Shown: positions 21,808 through 29,831 of the stretch, piece by piece
Numbering within the stretch: position 1 is the first letter of the stretch
How the letters are laid out: each line of letters begins with the position of its first letter
Virus record (IMG/VR): IMGVR_UViG_3300033155_001115
Coordinates: 1 to 39,000 of that record
Source of the DNA: a virus
Strand: one strand, 5' to 3'
Length of the DNA: 39,000 nt
Made by a program: the position numbers and the translations under genes
Notes under the pieces: model-generated
Told to the model about the DNA's origin: nothing
Database searches by the model: none
Seen by the model: the letters and a program-made list of their open reading frames with translations, nothing else

Positions 21808-21964
21808 AAAGTTTATCTATGCCATCAGGGGACATGCTCTCTGTAGGAAGATTGGTCTCGCGCAAGGACAATGTATGTTGGATCCAGAGTGTTGGGATAA
21901 AGTAATGGATGGTACAGAAATACCTCTACCAGATCATTGTACTTATTGTGGTAAACAGCTATGA
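21737..21964 (+). CDS. CNIKGH-family protein (signature Cys replaced by Tyr)
   Basis: 75 aa from ATG 21737, though the overlap with the previous gene (71 nt) is long and the true start may be later at a non-ATG codon. EKFIYAIRGHALC, then GQCMLDPECWD and HCTYCGKQL. Parallel to the next gene (FICDIKGC..., CILDPHCW, HCTYCGK): an obvious tandem duplicate with degenerate signature. Confidence 0.5.
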   Translation: MKLKTVRVGRSGSTERSENVKAIEKFIYAIRGHALCRKIGLAQGQCMLDPECWDKVMDGTEIPLPDHCTYCGKQL

Positions 21965-22128
21965 AATTTATCTGTGATATCAAAGGTTGTGTCCCTTGTG
22001 ACATAGAGGATCTTCCAGAAGGAGAATGCATCTTAGATCCTCATTGCTGGGCTAGAGGTCAATGTAAACCTCACGAGCCAATCCTAGATAATCACTGTAC
22101 ATATTGTGGAAAAGACTTAGGGGGTTGA
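21961..22128 (+). CDS. CNIKGH-family protein, tandem copy
   Basis: 55 aa, ATG 21961 (ATGA overlap) to TGA 22126-22128. KFICDIKGCVPCDIEDL, GECILDPHCWARGQC, HCTYCGKDLGG. Signature His is replaced by Cys. Shares three blocks with the preceding product. Confidence 0.6.
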   Translation: MKFICDIKGCVPCDIEDLPEGECILDPHCWARGQCKPHEPILDNHCTYCGKDLGG

Positions 22129-22130
22129 AA

Positions 22131-23384
22131 ATGTTTGAAGTACTAGAAAAGCTAGAAGCAGCTGGTAATGCTAGAAATAAAAAGCTAGAGATTCTCAAAG
22201 CAGCAAAGAGCGACGAGATTCTCAAGGAGTCATTCGTATTAGCATATGACTTCACTAGAACATTCGGAATCACTGTCAAAAAGTTTACTGTAGGATCTAC
22301 TACTATAAAAGGTAAGACTGCTTGGGAGAAGTTCAAGAAGCTTACTGACCAGCTTGCTAATAGAAAGTTGACTGGTAATGAAGCTAAAGACAAAGTCGAC
22401 AGCTTCTTAGGCTCTGTGCCTGAAGGTGAATCTAAATGGTATCAGAGAATCTTAAACAGAGATCTCCAGATCGGAGCAACCTCCAACACGGCCAATAGAG
22501 TGTGGCCCGGATTGATCTACAGCTTCAAGGTGATGGCTGCGAACGAAGCTAAGATGGATAAGCTCAAGTTCCCTTATCTAGTTGATTCCAAGCTTGATGG
22601 GATGAGGATGATGTTCTTTATCTACCCCAAGAGAACCCTCATTCTCAGCCGAGGAGCAAAAGAATATCCACAGTTACAGTTCGTAGCCGATCAGCTACGG
22701 AGTAGTTATGGTATTGGTATCTACGACGGGGAGATGCTTGCAGCCAATTGGAATGATACTATTCATCTTGTCAAGAAGAGTGTTGGAAAGATGGACGATC
22801 TTGAACTAGCACGACGTGACGCTACGTTATTCTTTCATTGTTTTGATTGGCTTCCAATCGACAAAGACAAGACTCTTACTTGGGATAAACCTCTCTCGGA
22901 GAGACGTTCCGAGCTTCAAGAAAAGGGTAAAGGAAAGATACTAAACAACGTCAAGCTTGTGCCCGTTCATGTTATTAACAATAGAACTGAACTTGATGAG
23001 ATATATGAACGGTTCCTCGAGAAAGGATTTGAAGGAGCAATGCTTAAGGATCCGAACGGTCCTTACGTTCCGAAGAGAAAGGATTGGTGGCTGAAACTCA
23101 AACCTATCAAGACTGTCGACGGAAAGATTGTTGATGTGGTTGTTGGAGACTCTCCAAGGACTAAAGGAATTCTCGGAAAGTTTATGGTTGAACTAGATAA
23201 TGGCAAAGTCATTGGGGTTGGTTCTGGATTTACTTTAGAACAAAGAAAAGACTTTTGGGCTAAGAGATCTAGTCTGATTGGTCAGTGGTTAGAATTCAAG
23301 GTGCAGGACGACTCCAATGATGTAGCGTCCGCTCGATTCCCTATCTACCAAAGAATCCGAGAAGACATCCCAAATGGAAAATAA
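22131..23384 (+). CDS. ATP-dependent DNA ligase
   Basis: 417 aa from ATG 22131. Adenylation motif KLDGMR with the catalytic Lys at about 154; IYDGEMLA (motif III); EGAMLKDP (motif IV); WWLKLKP (motif V); C-terminal OB-fold with GSGFTLEQRKDFW. The N-terminal 140 residues are a helical DNA-binding part. It joins nicks using ATP in phage replication and repair, as T4 and T7 ligases do. Probably the only core replication gene in the window. Confidence 0.9.
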   Translation: MFEVLEKLEAAGNARNKKLEILKAAKSDEILKESFVLAYDFTRTFGITVKKFTVGSTTIKGKTAWEKFKKLTDQLANRKLTGNEAKDKVDSFLGSVPEGESKWYQRILNRDLQIGATSNTANRVWPGLIYSFKVMAANEAKMDKLKFPYLVDSKLDGMRMMFFIYPKRTLILSRGAKEYPQLQFVADQLRSSYGIGIYDGEMLAANWNDTIHLVKKSVGKMDDLELARRDATLFFHCFDWLPIDKDKTLTWDKPLSERRSELQEKGKGKILNNVKLVPVHVINNRTELDEIYERFLEKGFEGAMLKDPNGPYVPKRKDWWLKLKPIKTVDGKIVDVVVGDSPRTKGILGKFMVELDNGKVIGVGSGFTLEQRKDFWAKRSSLIGQWLEFKVQDDSNDVASARFPIYQRIREDIPNGK

Positions 23385-23559
23385 ATGTCTTCCTTGTCTT
23401 GTCAATGGTAGCTTAAAACATGCTAAATGTGGCTGGAGAGTATGTAGTAAACATTGGAGTAAGTTTCTTAGGTCATTGGAGAAACACTTAAAAGGTAAGC
23501 CTTGGGTGTCGCTAGAAAAATATTGTCCAAAGTGCGGAAAGGAAAAGATTACATTCTAA
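23374..23559 (+). CDS. LCCLVNP-family protein
   Basis: 61 aa, 11 nt inside the ligase gene. NKCLPCLVNGSLKHAKCGWRVCSKHW, with the first CxxC of the finger reduced to a single Cys, and a terminal CPKCGKEK. TAATG coupling to the next member. Confidence 0.65.
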   Translation: MENKCLPCLVNGSLKHAKCGWRVCSKHWSKFLRSLEKHLKGKPWVSLEKYCPKCGKEKITF

Positions 23560-23759
23560 TGACTAATTTATGTTGTATGGTTAATCCATATAAAAAGTGT
23601 AAGTGTGGAAGAAGATGGTGCAACAAAGACTGGTATAAGTTCTCCAGAGCTAGTAAAAAGAACGGACAGTTTACCAGAAATAAGAAGAGCTCTAAGTGGA
23701 TACACAAGTGCGATAGGTGTAGTCACCAGACTATCAAGAGGATTAAAGCTAATGCCTAA
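23559..23759 (+). CDS. LCCLVNP-family protein
   Basis: 66 aa from ATG 23559. TNLCCMVNPYKKCKCGRRWCNKDW, the shortened CxC type, then KCDRCSHQTIKR. Strongly basic (many Lys/Arg). Tandem with the previous gene; the two share the layout including Trp after the finger. Confidence 0.65.
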   Translation: MTNLCCMVNPYKKCKCGRRWCNKDWYKFSRASKKNGQFTRNKKSSKWIHKCDRCSHQTIKRIKANA

Positions 23760-24144
23760 ACCGTTAAAATGGTTCTACCTGTTTGCACAGAACAACTCCG
23801 GGGGCTCCTTTCAAGAAGATGATAACGTAGCCGGATACGTCATCATTGAAGCGGAAAGTGCTAATGACGCTAATGATAAAGCAGAGGACGTAGGCATCTA
23901 CTTTAACGGTTGTGCTGATGGGTTCGACTGTGGCTGCTGCGGGGATAGGTGGTACACTACTAGTGATTACGAGGCATATGAAAGACCTGCTATATATGGT
24001 CTACCTGTAGCAAAGTATAAAACCGGCTTCAAGGATAAATGCATTATCTACCGTCTTGATGGGAGTAAAAAGAAGATTGAGTTAAGTGAGGGAAGTAATC
24101 CTCAAGAGGATTGGAAGAAGTTTGGAGTGGCGAAAAAGAAATGA
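23752..24144 (+). CDS. Conserved phage hypothetical with CCGDRW motif
   Basis: 130 aa from ATG 23752. WFYLFAQNNSGGSF, then YVIIEAESANDANDKAEDVG and IYFNGCADGFDCGCCGDRW: a ferredoxin-like strand/helix followed by a Cys knuckle, typical of a small protein widespread in tailed phages, without a known role. Confidence 0.55.
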   Translation: MPKPLKWFYLFAQNNSGGSFQEDDNVAGYVIIEAESANDANDKAEDVGIYFNGCADGFDCGCCGDRWYTTSDYEAYERPAIYGLPVAKYKTGFKDKCIIYRLDGSKKKIELSEGSNPQEDWKKFGVAKKK

Positions 24145-24383
24145 CCTACATCAAATGGCCTGTACATGGACACTCTTCTTGTAACTGCTGTAGACATGAG
24201 AATCGTCCGAAGTTTGTATGCTGGAAACATAGGTTCGTAGCTAAGAAACCAGGCAGTTGTCCCACGTGCAGAATACCCCTATCCAACGTTGGAGCAGGAG
24301 CTAAGATACCTCGAAAGAGTAATGTTCGGGGATGGAAGAAGTTAAAAGCTTGGTGGAGTACTACAAGACATGGCAAGAAATAA
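24141..24383 (+). CDS. Small Cys/His-rich zinc-binding candidate
   Basis: 80 aa from ATG 24141 (ATGA). HGHSSCNCCRHEN, FVCWKHRF, SCPTCRIPL: a possible two-knuckle zinc module without the LCCLVNP signature, followed by a basic tail (RKSNVRGWKKLKAWW). Function unknown. Confidence 0.55.
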   Translation: MTYIKWPVHGHSSCNCCRHENRPKFVCWKHRFVAKKPGSCPTCRIPLSNVGAGAKIPRKSNVRGWKKLKAWWSTTRHGKK

Positions 24384-24558
24384 ATGTGGATATCCTAATT
24401 GTAAAGGTAAGCCAACGTGTCGTAAGAAGTCACATGGACTGTGCGATTTCAATTTGAAGAAGGATCCATACGAAGGTGATAGGTGCGTCTGGATTTGTGA
24501 CAAGCACTATGACATTATAGATTTCCTGAGGTATTGTGATGAGCGGACAGACGAATGA
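24370..24558 (+). CDS. Small Cys-rich protein
   Basis: 62 aa, 14-nt overlap. NKCGYPNCKGKPTCRKKSHGLC then RCVWICDKHYD: C/H spacing suits one or two zinc ions. Acidic end DERTDE. No family recognised. Confidence 0.5.
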   Translation: MARNKCGYPNCKGKPTCRKKSHGLCDFNLKKDPYEGDRCVWICDKHYDIIDFLRYCDERTDE

Positions 24559-24937
24559 ACTTTGTTGTTTAGTTAATCCACACCAGCTTTGTGAGAAGTG
24601 TAATAAGAAAAAGTGCAAGGACCACTCTACCATTTGTAGTAACTGTGGAACCATATGCAGAGAGTGTGCTGGAAGTATGCACCGCTGCATGGGTCTATGT
24701 AGTACAGAACTGTGCGGTTCCTGCGTGAGTTCAACTGGAAAAACATGTCATACATGTTTTGAGTATGAAAGACTTGCTAAGGAATATAAGCGAAGATGTA
24801 TTTTCGACTCGGCGGACAAAGATCCGGGCTATAAATTATCTAAATGGACCACTTCGTTCACTACAAGCAGCACCTCTTTTACTGGTTGGACCACAAGTAA
24901 CACAACAGACTTCACAGAGTATACTAGCGGATCTTAG
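24539..24937 (+). CDS. LCCLVNP-family protein with Thr/Ser-rich tail
   Basis: 132 aa from ATG 24539 (GAGG SD). NELCCLVNPHQLCEKCNKKKCKDH, then three more Cys clusters (CSNCGTICREC, CMGLCSTELCGSC, CHTC). The last 30 residues are a low-complexity Thr/Ser/Trp tail (WTTSFTTSSTSFTGWTTS, then NTTDFTEYTSGS), unlike any neighbour and possibly a modification or surface-exposed segment. Last gene before the promoter-like repeat. Confidence 0.65.
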   Translation: MSGQTNELCCLVNPHQLCEKCNKKKCKDHSTICSNCGTICRECAGSMHRCMGLCSTELCGSCVSSTGKTCHTCFEYERLAKEYKRRCIFDSADKDPGYKLSKWTTSFTTSSTSFTGWTTSNTTDFTEYTSGS

Positions 24938-24946
24938 TTACTCATA

Positions 24947-24990
24947 ACCTCGCAAATTTTTATAAGGGCTATTAGTATAATTAATAGAGG
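24947..24990 (+). promoter_or_regulatory. Candidate phage promoter, copy 1
   Basis: ACCTCGCAAATTTTTATA, an 11-nt spacer, then TATAATTAATAG (TATAAT at 24976-24981) and AGGCTT. The identical blocks with identical spacing recur at 33419. It lies in the 61-nt gap between two genes and just before an SD (GAGG) and ATG 24999. The -35 region (CAAATT) is not sigma70-like, so a phage- or host-specific factor may read the upstream block. Confidence 0.6.
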
Positions 24991-24998
24991 CTTATGCT

Positions 24999-25268
24999 AT
25001 GAAGACTAAATCATACCTGATAAAACTCAAACAGATATTAGTCAAAGTGGTTCGAGAACAATATGATAACGGCTACGGTGGGAGAGCTGCTATCAGGAGA
25101 TATTCCTCGTTCTGTTACCGGATAAAGGATGCAAAAACAGTAGGAGAACTTTTTCTCCTTATGAAGGAAATGAGACTAGATCTTGATTCTGTCCTAGAAT
25201 TAGCTTTCTATCCCTTGTTAAAAGACACTTCTAAAAATGAATTCGCAGACTTCCCAAGTAGGTGGTAA
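24999..25268 (+). CDS. Small helical hypothetical protein
   Basis: 89 aa, first gene after the promoter-like element. Entirely helical by eye: LIKLKQILVKVVREQYDNGY, ELFLLMKEMRLDLDSVLEL. One Cys. No family recognised. Confidence 0.55.
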   Translation: MKTKSYLIKLKQILVKVVREQYDNGYGGRAAIRRYSSFCYRIKDAKTVGELFLLMKEMRLDLDSVLELAFYPLLKDTSKNEFADFPSRW

Positions 25269-25425
25269 GTGCCTTGTTTGTTTAGTAAATCCAGAATATA
25301 TCTGTAGTGTACCTACATGTAAGGAAACAGCATGTTCTGAACACTCAGAGGGCTGGTGTCCAAGGTGGAAGAAGCGTTGGGCTTGTCCAGAGTGTTATTC
25401 TCGTCCATTCTCTCAACGTTGCTAG
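25237..25425 (+). CDS. LCCLVNP-family protein
   Basis: 62 aa, 32-nt overlap with the preceding gene. KCLVCLVNPEYICSVPTCKETACSEH then RWACPECYSRPFSQRC, ending at TAG 25423-25425. The finger has an enlarged CxxxxC spacing. The following frame may be a continuation (see 25307). Confidence 0.6.
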   Translation: MNSQTSQVGGKCLVCLVNPEYICSVPTCKETACSEHSEGWCPRWKKRWACPECYSRPFSQRC

Positions 25426-25777
25426 CAACCCCCAGACTTATGACGAAGTTGAAGAGAAGATTAGGGCTGTCGTGAAGAGAGTTGAAGAGGAGGGAATAGA
25501 ATTCTTAACCGTACGTGGGCATGGAGACTACCCATCCTACATGTCTTATTACCGCGAAACCATAGAAAAAGCTGCTCGCTACAAAAAGGGTGACGTAGAT
25601 ATTTTGATGGATCTTCAATTGTTTATAAACGAAAAGAAGGAAGTAGAGTTTGTTTTTCGAGTAAAGGCTGACGCTCATAAAAACTATTGGCGCTATAACC
25701 AAGTCTTTCGTTTCTGCTACAAGAAACAGCTCCGTACATATAACGACCTTCTCAAGTTTTTAATGGATAAGAATTAA
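25307..25777 (+). CDS. Hypothetical protein in the next frame; start uncertain, possible frameshift product
   Basis: Open from GTG 25307, but the part before about 25410 is shadow-like and no ATG with a ribosome site exists. The convincing protein begins near NPQTYDEVEEKIRAVVKR and runs to FLMDKN. It contains YYRETIEKAARYKKGDVD and EFVFRVKADAHKNYW. The arrangement (finger, then alpha/beta domain) parallels the single-frame fusion at 19559. A +1 shift from the gene at 25237 near its stop would create the same fusion. Confidence 0.45.
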   Translation: MYLHVRKQHVLNTQRAGVQGGRSVGLVQSVILVHSLNVASNPQTYDEVEEKIRAVVKRVEEEGIEFLTVRGHGDYPSYMSYYRETIEKAARYKKGDVDILMDLQLFINEKKEVEFVFRVKADAHKNYWRYNQVFRFCYKKQLRTYNDLLKFLMDKN

Positions 25778-26571
25778 TGAAGAAGACGAGAAATTATTTT
25801 ATAACGCCAACGCGACTGACGAAGTATGACCACTTTCACAAGACCATTGACATGATGAAAACTCTCAATCCTGGACAAAGCATCATGACTCCTCAGTACA
25901 CAATAGACTGGTTAAATAATGGTAACTGGCATAAAATCACAACAAAGAATGCAGCCATGTGTCTAGATTATATGTCTCAGGTTGGTTACAACCATTCCAG
26001 TAAATTTCAATGGAGCGAGAATGTTGAAGCTGCCAATAAGATATTCAACATTCTTCTTGACGAGAAGAGAGAAGAGAAGATGGTACTTGGGGAGTCTGAA
26101 CTCTATGAAGACCGGCTCACTCAATATATAGAACAAAGTTTCGACGAAAAGTTAAAAGCGGCTCATACGGATTATAAAAAATATGATCACTACTACTCCT
26201 CTAATGACATTGCAGTTTCTCTTTTAAGAAACGGGTCACTTAAAGTATATCAATACGAGATGATCTTCAATAAGGTAAGAGCAATAGGACTTTTGAAACC
26301 GTTAGTGTCTAACTTTAGTGGGTTTAAAGTTAAGGAGATTCCTGATTATATATTAGAAGTGCTAATAGATTCTCCAGAAGATTCTAGCTACTACTCTTCT
26401 AGTCTCAAAACTAAACTTCTAGAAGAAGCTATAATTCGCCGAATGCTTGTGCGACAAAAGCTATCTGTACCAGTAGTTAAATCACAATCAAAGCCACTAC
26501 CAAAGGCTAAAACTCTTAACAAACCTGAGAAGGAGCCGACAAAAATGGTCTACAGGACCTTCACTTTTTAG
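25777..26571 (+). CDS. Hypothetical protein of 264 aa
   Basis: TAATG coupling. Mixed helical protein with KTRNYFITPTRLTKYDHFHK, two winged-helix-like stretches (MTPQYTIDWLNNGNWHKIT; SSNDIAVSLLRNGSLKVY, then QYEMIFNKVRAIGLLKPL) and a Lys/Pro-rich tail (SQSKPLPKAKTLNKPEKEP). May bind DNA; no family recognised. Confidence 0.6.
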   Translation: MKKTRNYFITPTRLTKYDHFHKTIDMMKTLNPGQSIMTPQYTIDWLNNGNWHKITTKNAAMCLDYMSQVGYNHSSKFQWSENVEAANKIFNILLDEKREEKMVLGESELYEDRLTQYIEQSFDEKLKAAHTDYKKYDHYYSSNDIAVSLLRNGSLKVYQYEMIFNKVRAIGLLKPLVSNFSGFKVKEIPDYILEVLIDSPEDSSYYSSSLKTKLLEEAIIRRMLVRQKLSVPVVKSQSKPLPKAKTLNKPEKEPTKMVYRTFTF

Positions 26572-26580
26572 GGAGGACGT

Positions 26581-26838
26581 ATGCCTAAGAGAAAGGCTAA
26601 AAAGGCGAAGACAAAGAAAAAGTCTCGTAAACGTATACTCAGAGAAGGAACGCAAGAAACTCTTACTGTCCGAAGATTTATGGGAGATATAAGCGCTTCT
26701 CTGCCGCGCAACGCACTCCGTTATCTTAAGGTAAGCGTTGGTGACAAACTGAAGATGACAGTACGAAATGGGCGTATAGAAGTAACGTCCATACCTACGC
26801 TTGCGCAAGAGATTGATAAGTACGTTTCACAGAGGTAG
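26581..26838 (+). CDS. AbrB/SpoVT-like DNA-binding protein
   Basis: 85 aa, SD GGAGG. A basic lead (KRKAKKAKTKKKSRKR) is followed by TVRRFMGDISASLPRNALRY and LKVSVGDKLKMTVRNGRIEV, the swapped-hairpin pattern (iP..l...l..GD.l.....g.i.i) of AbrB/MazE-type regulators. Probably a transcription regulator or nucleoid-type protein; it sits just ahead of the amidoligase genes and could control them. Confidence 0.6.
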   Translation: MPKRKAKKAKTKKKSRKRILREGTQETLTVRRFMGDISASLPRNALRYLKVSVGDKLKMTVRNGRIEVTSIPTLAQEIDKYVSQR

Positions 26839-26840
26839 TC

Positions 26841-27797
26841 ATGGCTAGTATACGTTTATTCAAAATGGGAGCCGATCCCGAGTTCGGCTTTGTGAGACCA
26901 GATGACCTAGATGATCTTGTTTCTGCCTGTGATCTAATTGAGCATAATCTGGGTGGTAGATTTGGTCTAGATGGTCATTCGGACATAGCAGAACTTCGTC
27001 CATTACCTTCAATCAACCCTTCAAAGGTTGTTCAGAATATCTATGATGATATGGTATTTGGATACACTAGAAATAAAGAAACAAGGAAGTTCTACTGGAG
27101 GGCGGGAAGCTACGTAGGTACTCCCATAGGGGGACATATACATTTTGGTACTCGGGGGTTATTAAGGTCTGAGAAGAAGAAGTATGCAGTAAGAAGTCTT
27201 GATAATTACTTAGCACAGATTGTCCTCCTCCTTGAAAACGCAAAAGAGGTTTCTCTTCGTAACGAAGAAGATTTCGGCTTCTTTTCTGACTACAGGGGTA
27301 ATGACTGTGGTGGATTAGAGTACCGTGTACTAGGAAGTTGGCTGACTTCTCCTAGAGTAGCTGAAGGTGTTTTAGCTTTAGCACAAACGGTAATGTACCA
27401 GATATTGTGGGAAATAAGACCAAAATGTAAAGTCAGGAAACTTAAAACGTCCCCCAAACTTGCAGCACCGCACTCTCTTGGGTGCGACGGTGATTGTTCC
27501 AATGGAGAATGGGGAGAAGATCCATGTGAGTGCGGTGATACTAACTTTACTGCAAAGTTTATTACAGACACGAGGAAAAAGTTCCCGGAGATACGTAGAC
27601 GTATTAGAAACTTTAAATTGTACAAGCGTCATGAAGTAGCTATAGAGTTTCTGTTTCGTTTGATCGAAAAGAAGAAGACGTGGTTTCCTGGATGCGATAT
27701 GAAGGAAGCTTGGGGCATTACAGAAGCAGCTCCAATCAGGATTCTCTCTAGTGTCCAGTTCAATGACATTTGGAAGCGAGCACGGAGAAGTAGATGA
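26841..27797 (+). CDS. phiEco32-type COOH-NH2 ligase (type 2 amidoligase)
   Basis: 318 aa, GAGG SD. MGADPEFGFV at the start, GLDGHSDIAELRPLPS, PIGGHIHFGTRG, and EYRVLGSWLTSP are the conserved acidic, His and Arg motifs of this glutamine-synthetase-fold ligase family, predicted to join a carboxylate to an amine using ATP. A Cys-rich insertion (GCDGDCSNGEWGEDPCEC) near residue 220 may bind zinc. It shares the region with a class-II amidotransferase (28390) and a cyclotransferase-like gene (32735), the usual partners of such ligases. Substrate unknown. Confidence 0.85.
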   Translation: MASIRLFKMGADPEFGFVRPDDLDDLVSACDLIEHNLGGRFGLDGHSDIAELRPLPSINPSKVVQNIYDDMVFGYTRNKETRKFYWRAGSYVGTPIGGHIHFGTRGLLRSEKKKYAVRSLDNYLAQIVLLLENAKEVSLRNEEDFGFFSDYRGNDCGGLEYRVLGSWLTSPRVAEGVLALAQTVMYQILWEIRPKCKVRKLKTSPKLAAPHSLGCDGDCSNGEWGEDPCECGDTNFTAKFITDTRKKFPEIRRRIRNFKLYKRHEVAIEFLFRLIEKKKTWFPGCDMKEAWGITEAAPIRILSSVQFNDIWKRARRSR

Positions 27798-28384
27798 TTT
27801 CCTTTACAGAAGATGATTTTAATCTTGACAGAATAATCAATCGGGACATTCGTAAGTATGATATGTTTGACATGGGTGACTACCACATTTTTGGGTTGAA
27901 AACGATAGACCGGCCACATGTAAGAATTCTTATTGACGAAGAGGATCGAAGAAGTAACCAGCTCAAAGAGATATTTACTCACTCAGGATATTCTTTAGAA
28001 ATTTATCCTGACCCGGACTCTAGTAATATAAGTATTGGTTTAAGAAGAGACATTAGAAAAAATGTTTCTCTTTCAAGGAAACTTATCAAGATGGTAATCC
28101 TTTCTTTTGAAGGCAAGCTCGTTTGGGATAAGAAGAAGAAGTTCAATCTCGGAAAGATTGAAAAGAAACAAGCGAAGAAGAAAGAGAAGAAAGAGAAGGT
28201 CCCGAAGTTAGACCTAGGCGAAATTAATGGTACTGGAAATGATTCTTATCCAGCAATAATGGCGTTTAAGGCCTCAACAATATCAACTGAAAGCTTAACG
28301 AGATACGAGTCGACATTGACATTTCTTGATGACTATATTTATCAGGCAGAGTTAAACTTACAAAGAGAGCAGAGAACGAGGTAA
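27794..28384 (+). CDS. Hypothetical protein in the amidoligase operon
   Basis: 196 aa, ATGA overlap with the ligase. N-terminal alpha/beta region (DYHIFGLKTIDRPHVRILID, YSLEIYPDPDSSNISIGL), a very Lys-rich linker (KKQAKKKEKKEKVPK) and a helical end. Position between ligase and amidotransferase suggests a partner or substrate carrier. No family recognised. Confidence 0.6.
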   Translation: MISFTEDDFNLDRIINRDIRKYDMFDMGDYHIFGLKTIDRPHVRILIDEEDRRSNQLKEIFTHSGYSLEIYPDPDSSNISIGLRRDIRKNVSLSRKLIKMVILSFEGKLVWDKKKKFNLGKIEKKQAKKKEKKEKVPKLDLGEINGTGNDSYPAIMAFKASTISTESLTRYESTLTFLDDYIYQAELNLQREQRTR

Positions 28385-28389
28385 CTACC

Positions 28390-29199
28390 ATGTGCAGGCT
28401 CGCTTGTTTTCCCCCAAACTTCCCGCGCAGGGAAGCACTTAAAGTTATGGCCCATATGTATCTCGGCAACGAGGATGGTACGGGAAGTGTATACGTAAAG
28501 AATGGTAAGTTTGTAGTGAACAAATGGAGGTACTCCTTTGAAACTGTTGTCAAGGGAAGATACCCTTTGTTTGATCATATGCCTTATCCCGGATGGACCG
28601 TTGCCCACGTGAGAGCTGCTTCTCATGGAAGCATCCGAAAAAGAAACACTCACCCCTTCCTTTTAGGGGAGTGGTCTATGGCTCACAATGGCGTGTTTCT
28701 TGAACACAAGATTGTCAAAGCTGCTCTGTCACCTCACTATCAGTTCAGTTCACAAACTGATAGTGAGGTAGCTCTCGCGCTATGGGATGCTGCGGGCGCT
28801 TCAAAGTTCATCAAAGCTATGGACTCAGGAGTCTATATGTTCCTGAAGAAAGATGGGTCTCTGTATACCGTTGTTTGTAACGGGGGAGACTTAAATATTA
28901 AGAGGACACGTTACGGTACATTAATGGCATCCGAGCTAGATAAAGATACATATAGAAATACTAAAGCTGTCCTCGAGGGTTGGCTTAAGTTTGACAAGAA
29001 AGGTAAAGCTAAGAAGAGCTCCTACGAAGAGGATAAACCCTTCGAGTGGAGTAAACGTGACTACTACAAGAGTCATGACAGCTACTTCAAGTCTCGCGAT
29101 TATAACTACGAGTACAGCGACTCATACAAAAGACACAATAAAGACTCAATGGGTATGGAGGAAGAAGAATACCTAGATAAAATGTTTCCAGGTATCTGA
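28390..29199 (+). CDS. Class-II glutamine amidotransferase
   Basis: 269 aa, GAGG SD 8 nt before ATG. MCRLACFPPN places the catalytic Cys at residue 2; HVRAASHGS, NTHPFLLGEWSMAHNGVF and SQTDSEVAL are the Ntn-hydrolase motifs of GAT-II enzymes. It releases ammonia from glutamine, or acts on gamma-glutamyl amides, for a partner ligase, here plausibly the one at 26841. The C-terminal 70 residues are a Tyr/Ser/Lys-rich low-complexity tail (YYKSHDSYFKSRDYNYEY) not seen in typical members. Confidence 0.85.
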   Translation: MCRLACFPPNFPRREALKVMAHMYLGNEDGTGSVYVKNGKFVVNKWRYSFETVVKGRYPLFDHMPYPGWTVAHVRAASHGSIRKRNTHPFLLGEWSMAHNGVFLEHKIVKAALSPHYQFSSQTDSEVALALWDAAGASKFIKAMDSGVYMFLKKDGSLYTVVCNGGDLNIKRTRYGTLMASELDKDTYRNTKAVLEGWLKFDKKGKAKKSSYEEDKPFEWSKRDYYKSHDSYFKSRDYNYEYSDSYKRHNKDSMGMEEEEYLDKMFPGI

Positions 29200-29210
29200 G
29201 GAGGTAGTTA

Positions 29211-29795
29211 ATGGACGTCAAACGTGTACTTAGAAGTGCGGCTACAAAGACAAAAGCTGAACCTGTTACTGACATGGTGGAAATTCCTATTCCACCTGGC
29301 GTACTGATTAAGCATAGAGAGAAGTACAATACAGCTAAGTCAGCGAAAGCTGATCTAGCTCTTTCTGAAGAAGAGCTCATGAGAGAAGTTGAACCGCAGT
29401 ACAAAGAGGCTATTAAGAAGAGTTATGTTTCGTCCGCACGACTTAAGGGTGATGGGGTTGAAGCAACCGCATCTTGGAAGGATGCTTACACTAAGATTCC
29501 CTTAGAAAGAGAGCAGGAGCTTAAGGATGTCGTTGGAGCGAAGTTCGACGACTACTTCAGGGTAGTAAATGACATTCAGGTCAAACCTGAGATTGCTGAG
29601 GATGAGCACTCCTTAGCTGAGCTTATCGAAGCCGTTGGACCTGAAGTATTCTCGAAGTACTTTAATGTGAAACAACACATTAAGCCTACGACACGATTTA
29701 CTAGGAGTCGCCATAAGGACTTAGACATTGATGCTAATGAACAACTTGATGTAACCGTCAGACAACACAAACCGGCCGTTCGCGTTAAAGTATGA
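29211..29795 (+). CDS. Hypothetical protein after the amidotransferase
   Basis: 194 aa, GGAGG SD. Charged, alpha-helical middle (KSAKADLALSEEELMREVEP) and a C-terminal AELIEAVGPEVFSKYFNVKQ with a basic end. Ends at the strong terminator 29801-29831, so it closes the amidoligase transcription unit. No family recognised. Confidence 0.6.
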   Translation: MDVKRVLRSAATKTKAEPVTDMVEIPIPPGVLIKHREKYNTAKSAKADLALSEEELMREVEPQYKEAIKKSYVSSARLKGDGVEATASWKDAYTKIPLEREQELKDVVGAKFDDYFRVVNDIQVKPEIAEDEHSLAELIEAVGPEVFSKYFNVKQHIKPTTRFTRSRHKDLDIDANEQLDVTVRQHKPAVRVKV

Positions 29796-29800
29796 GGGGC

Positions 29801-29831
29801 AATGGCTGGGAGGATTATCCTCCCAGCCATT
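29801..29831 (+). terminator. Strong terminator-like hairpin
   Basis: AATGGCTGGGAGG (29801-29813) pairs perfectly with CCTCCCAGCCATT (29819-29831), a 13-bp GC-rich stem with an ATTAT loop. It lies 6 nt after the stop of the previous gene and is followed by TAAAAG rather than a T run. Best candidate transcript end in the window. Confidence 0.7.
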
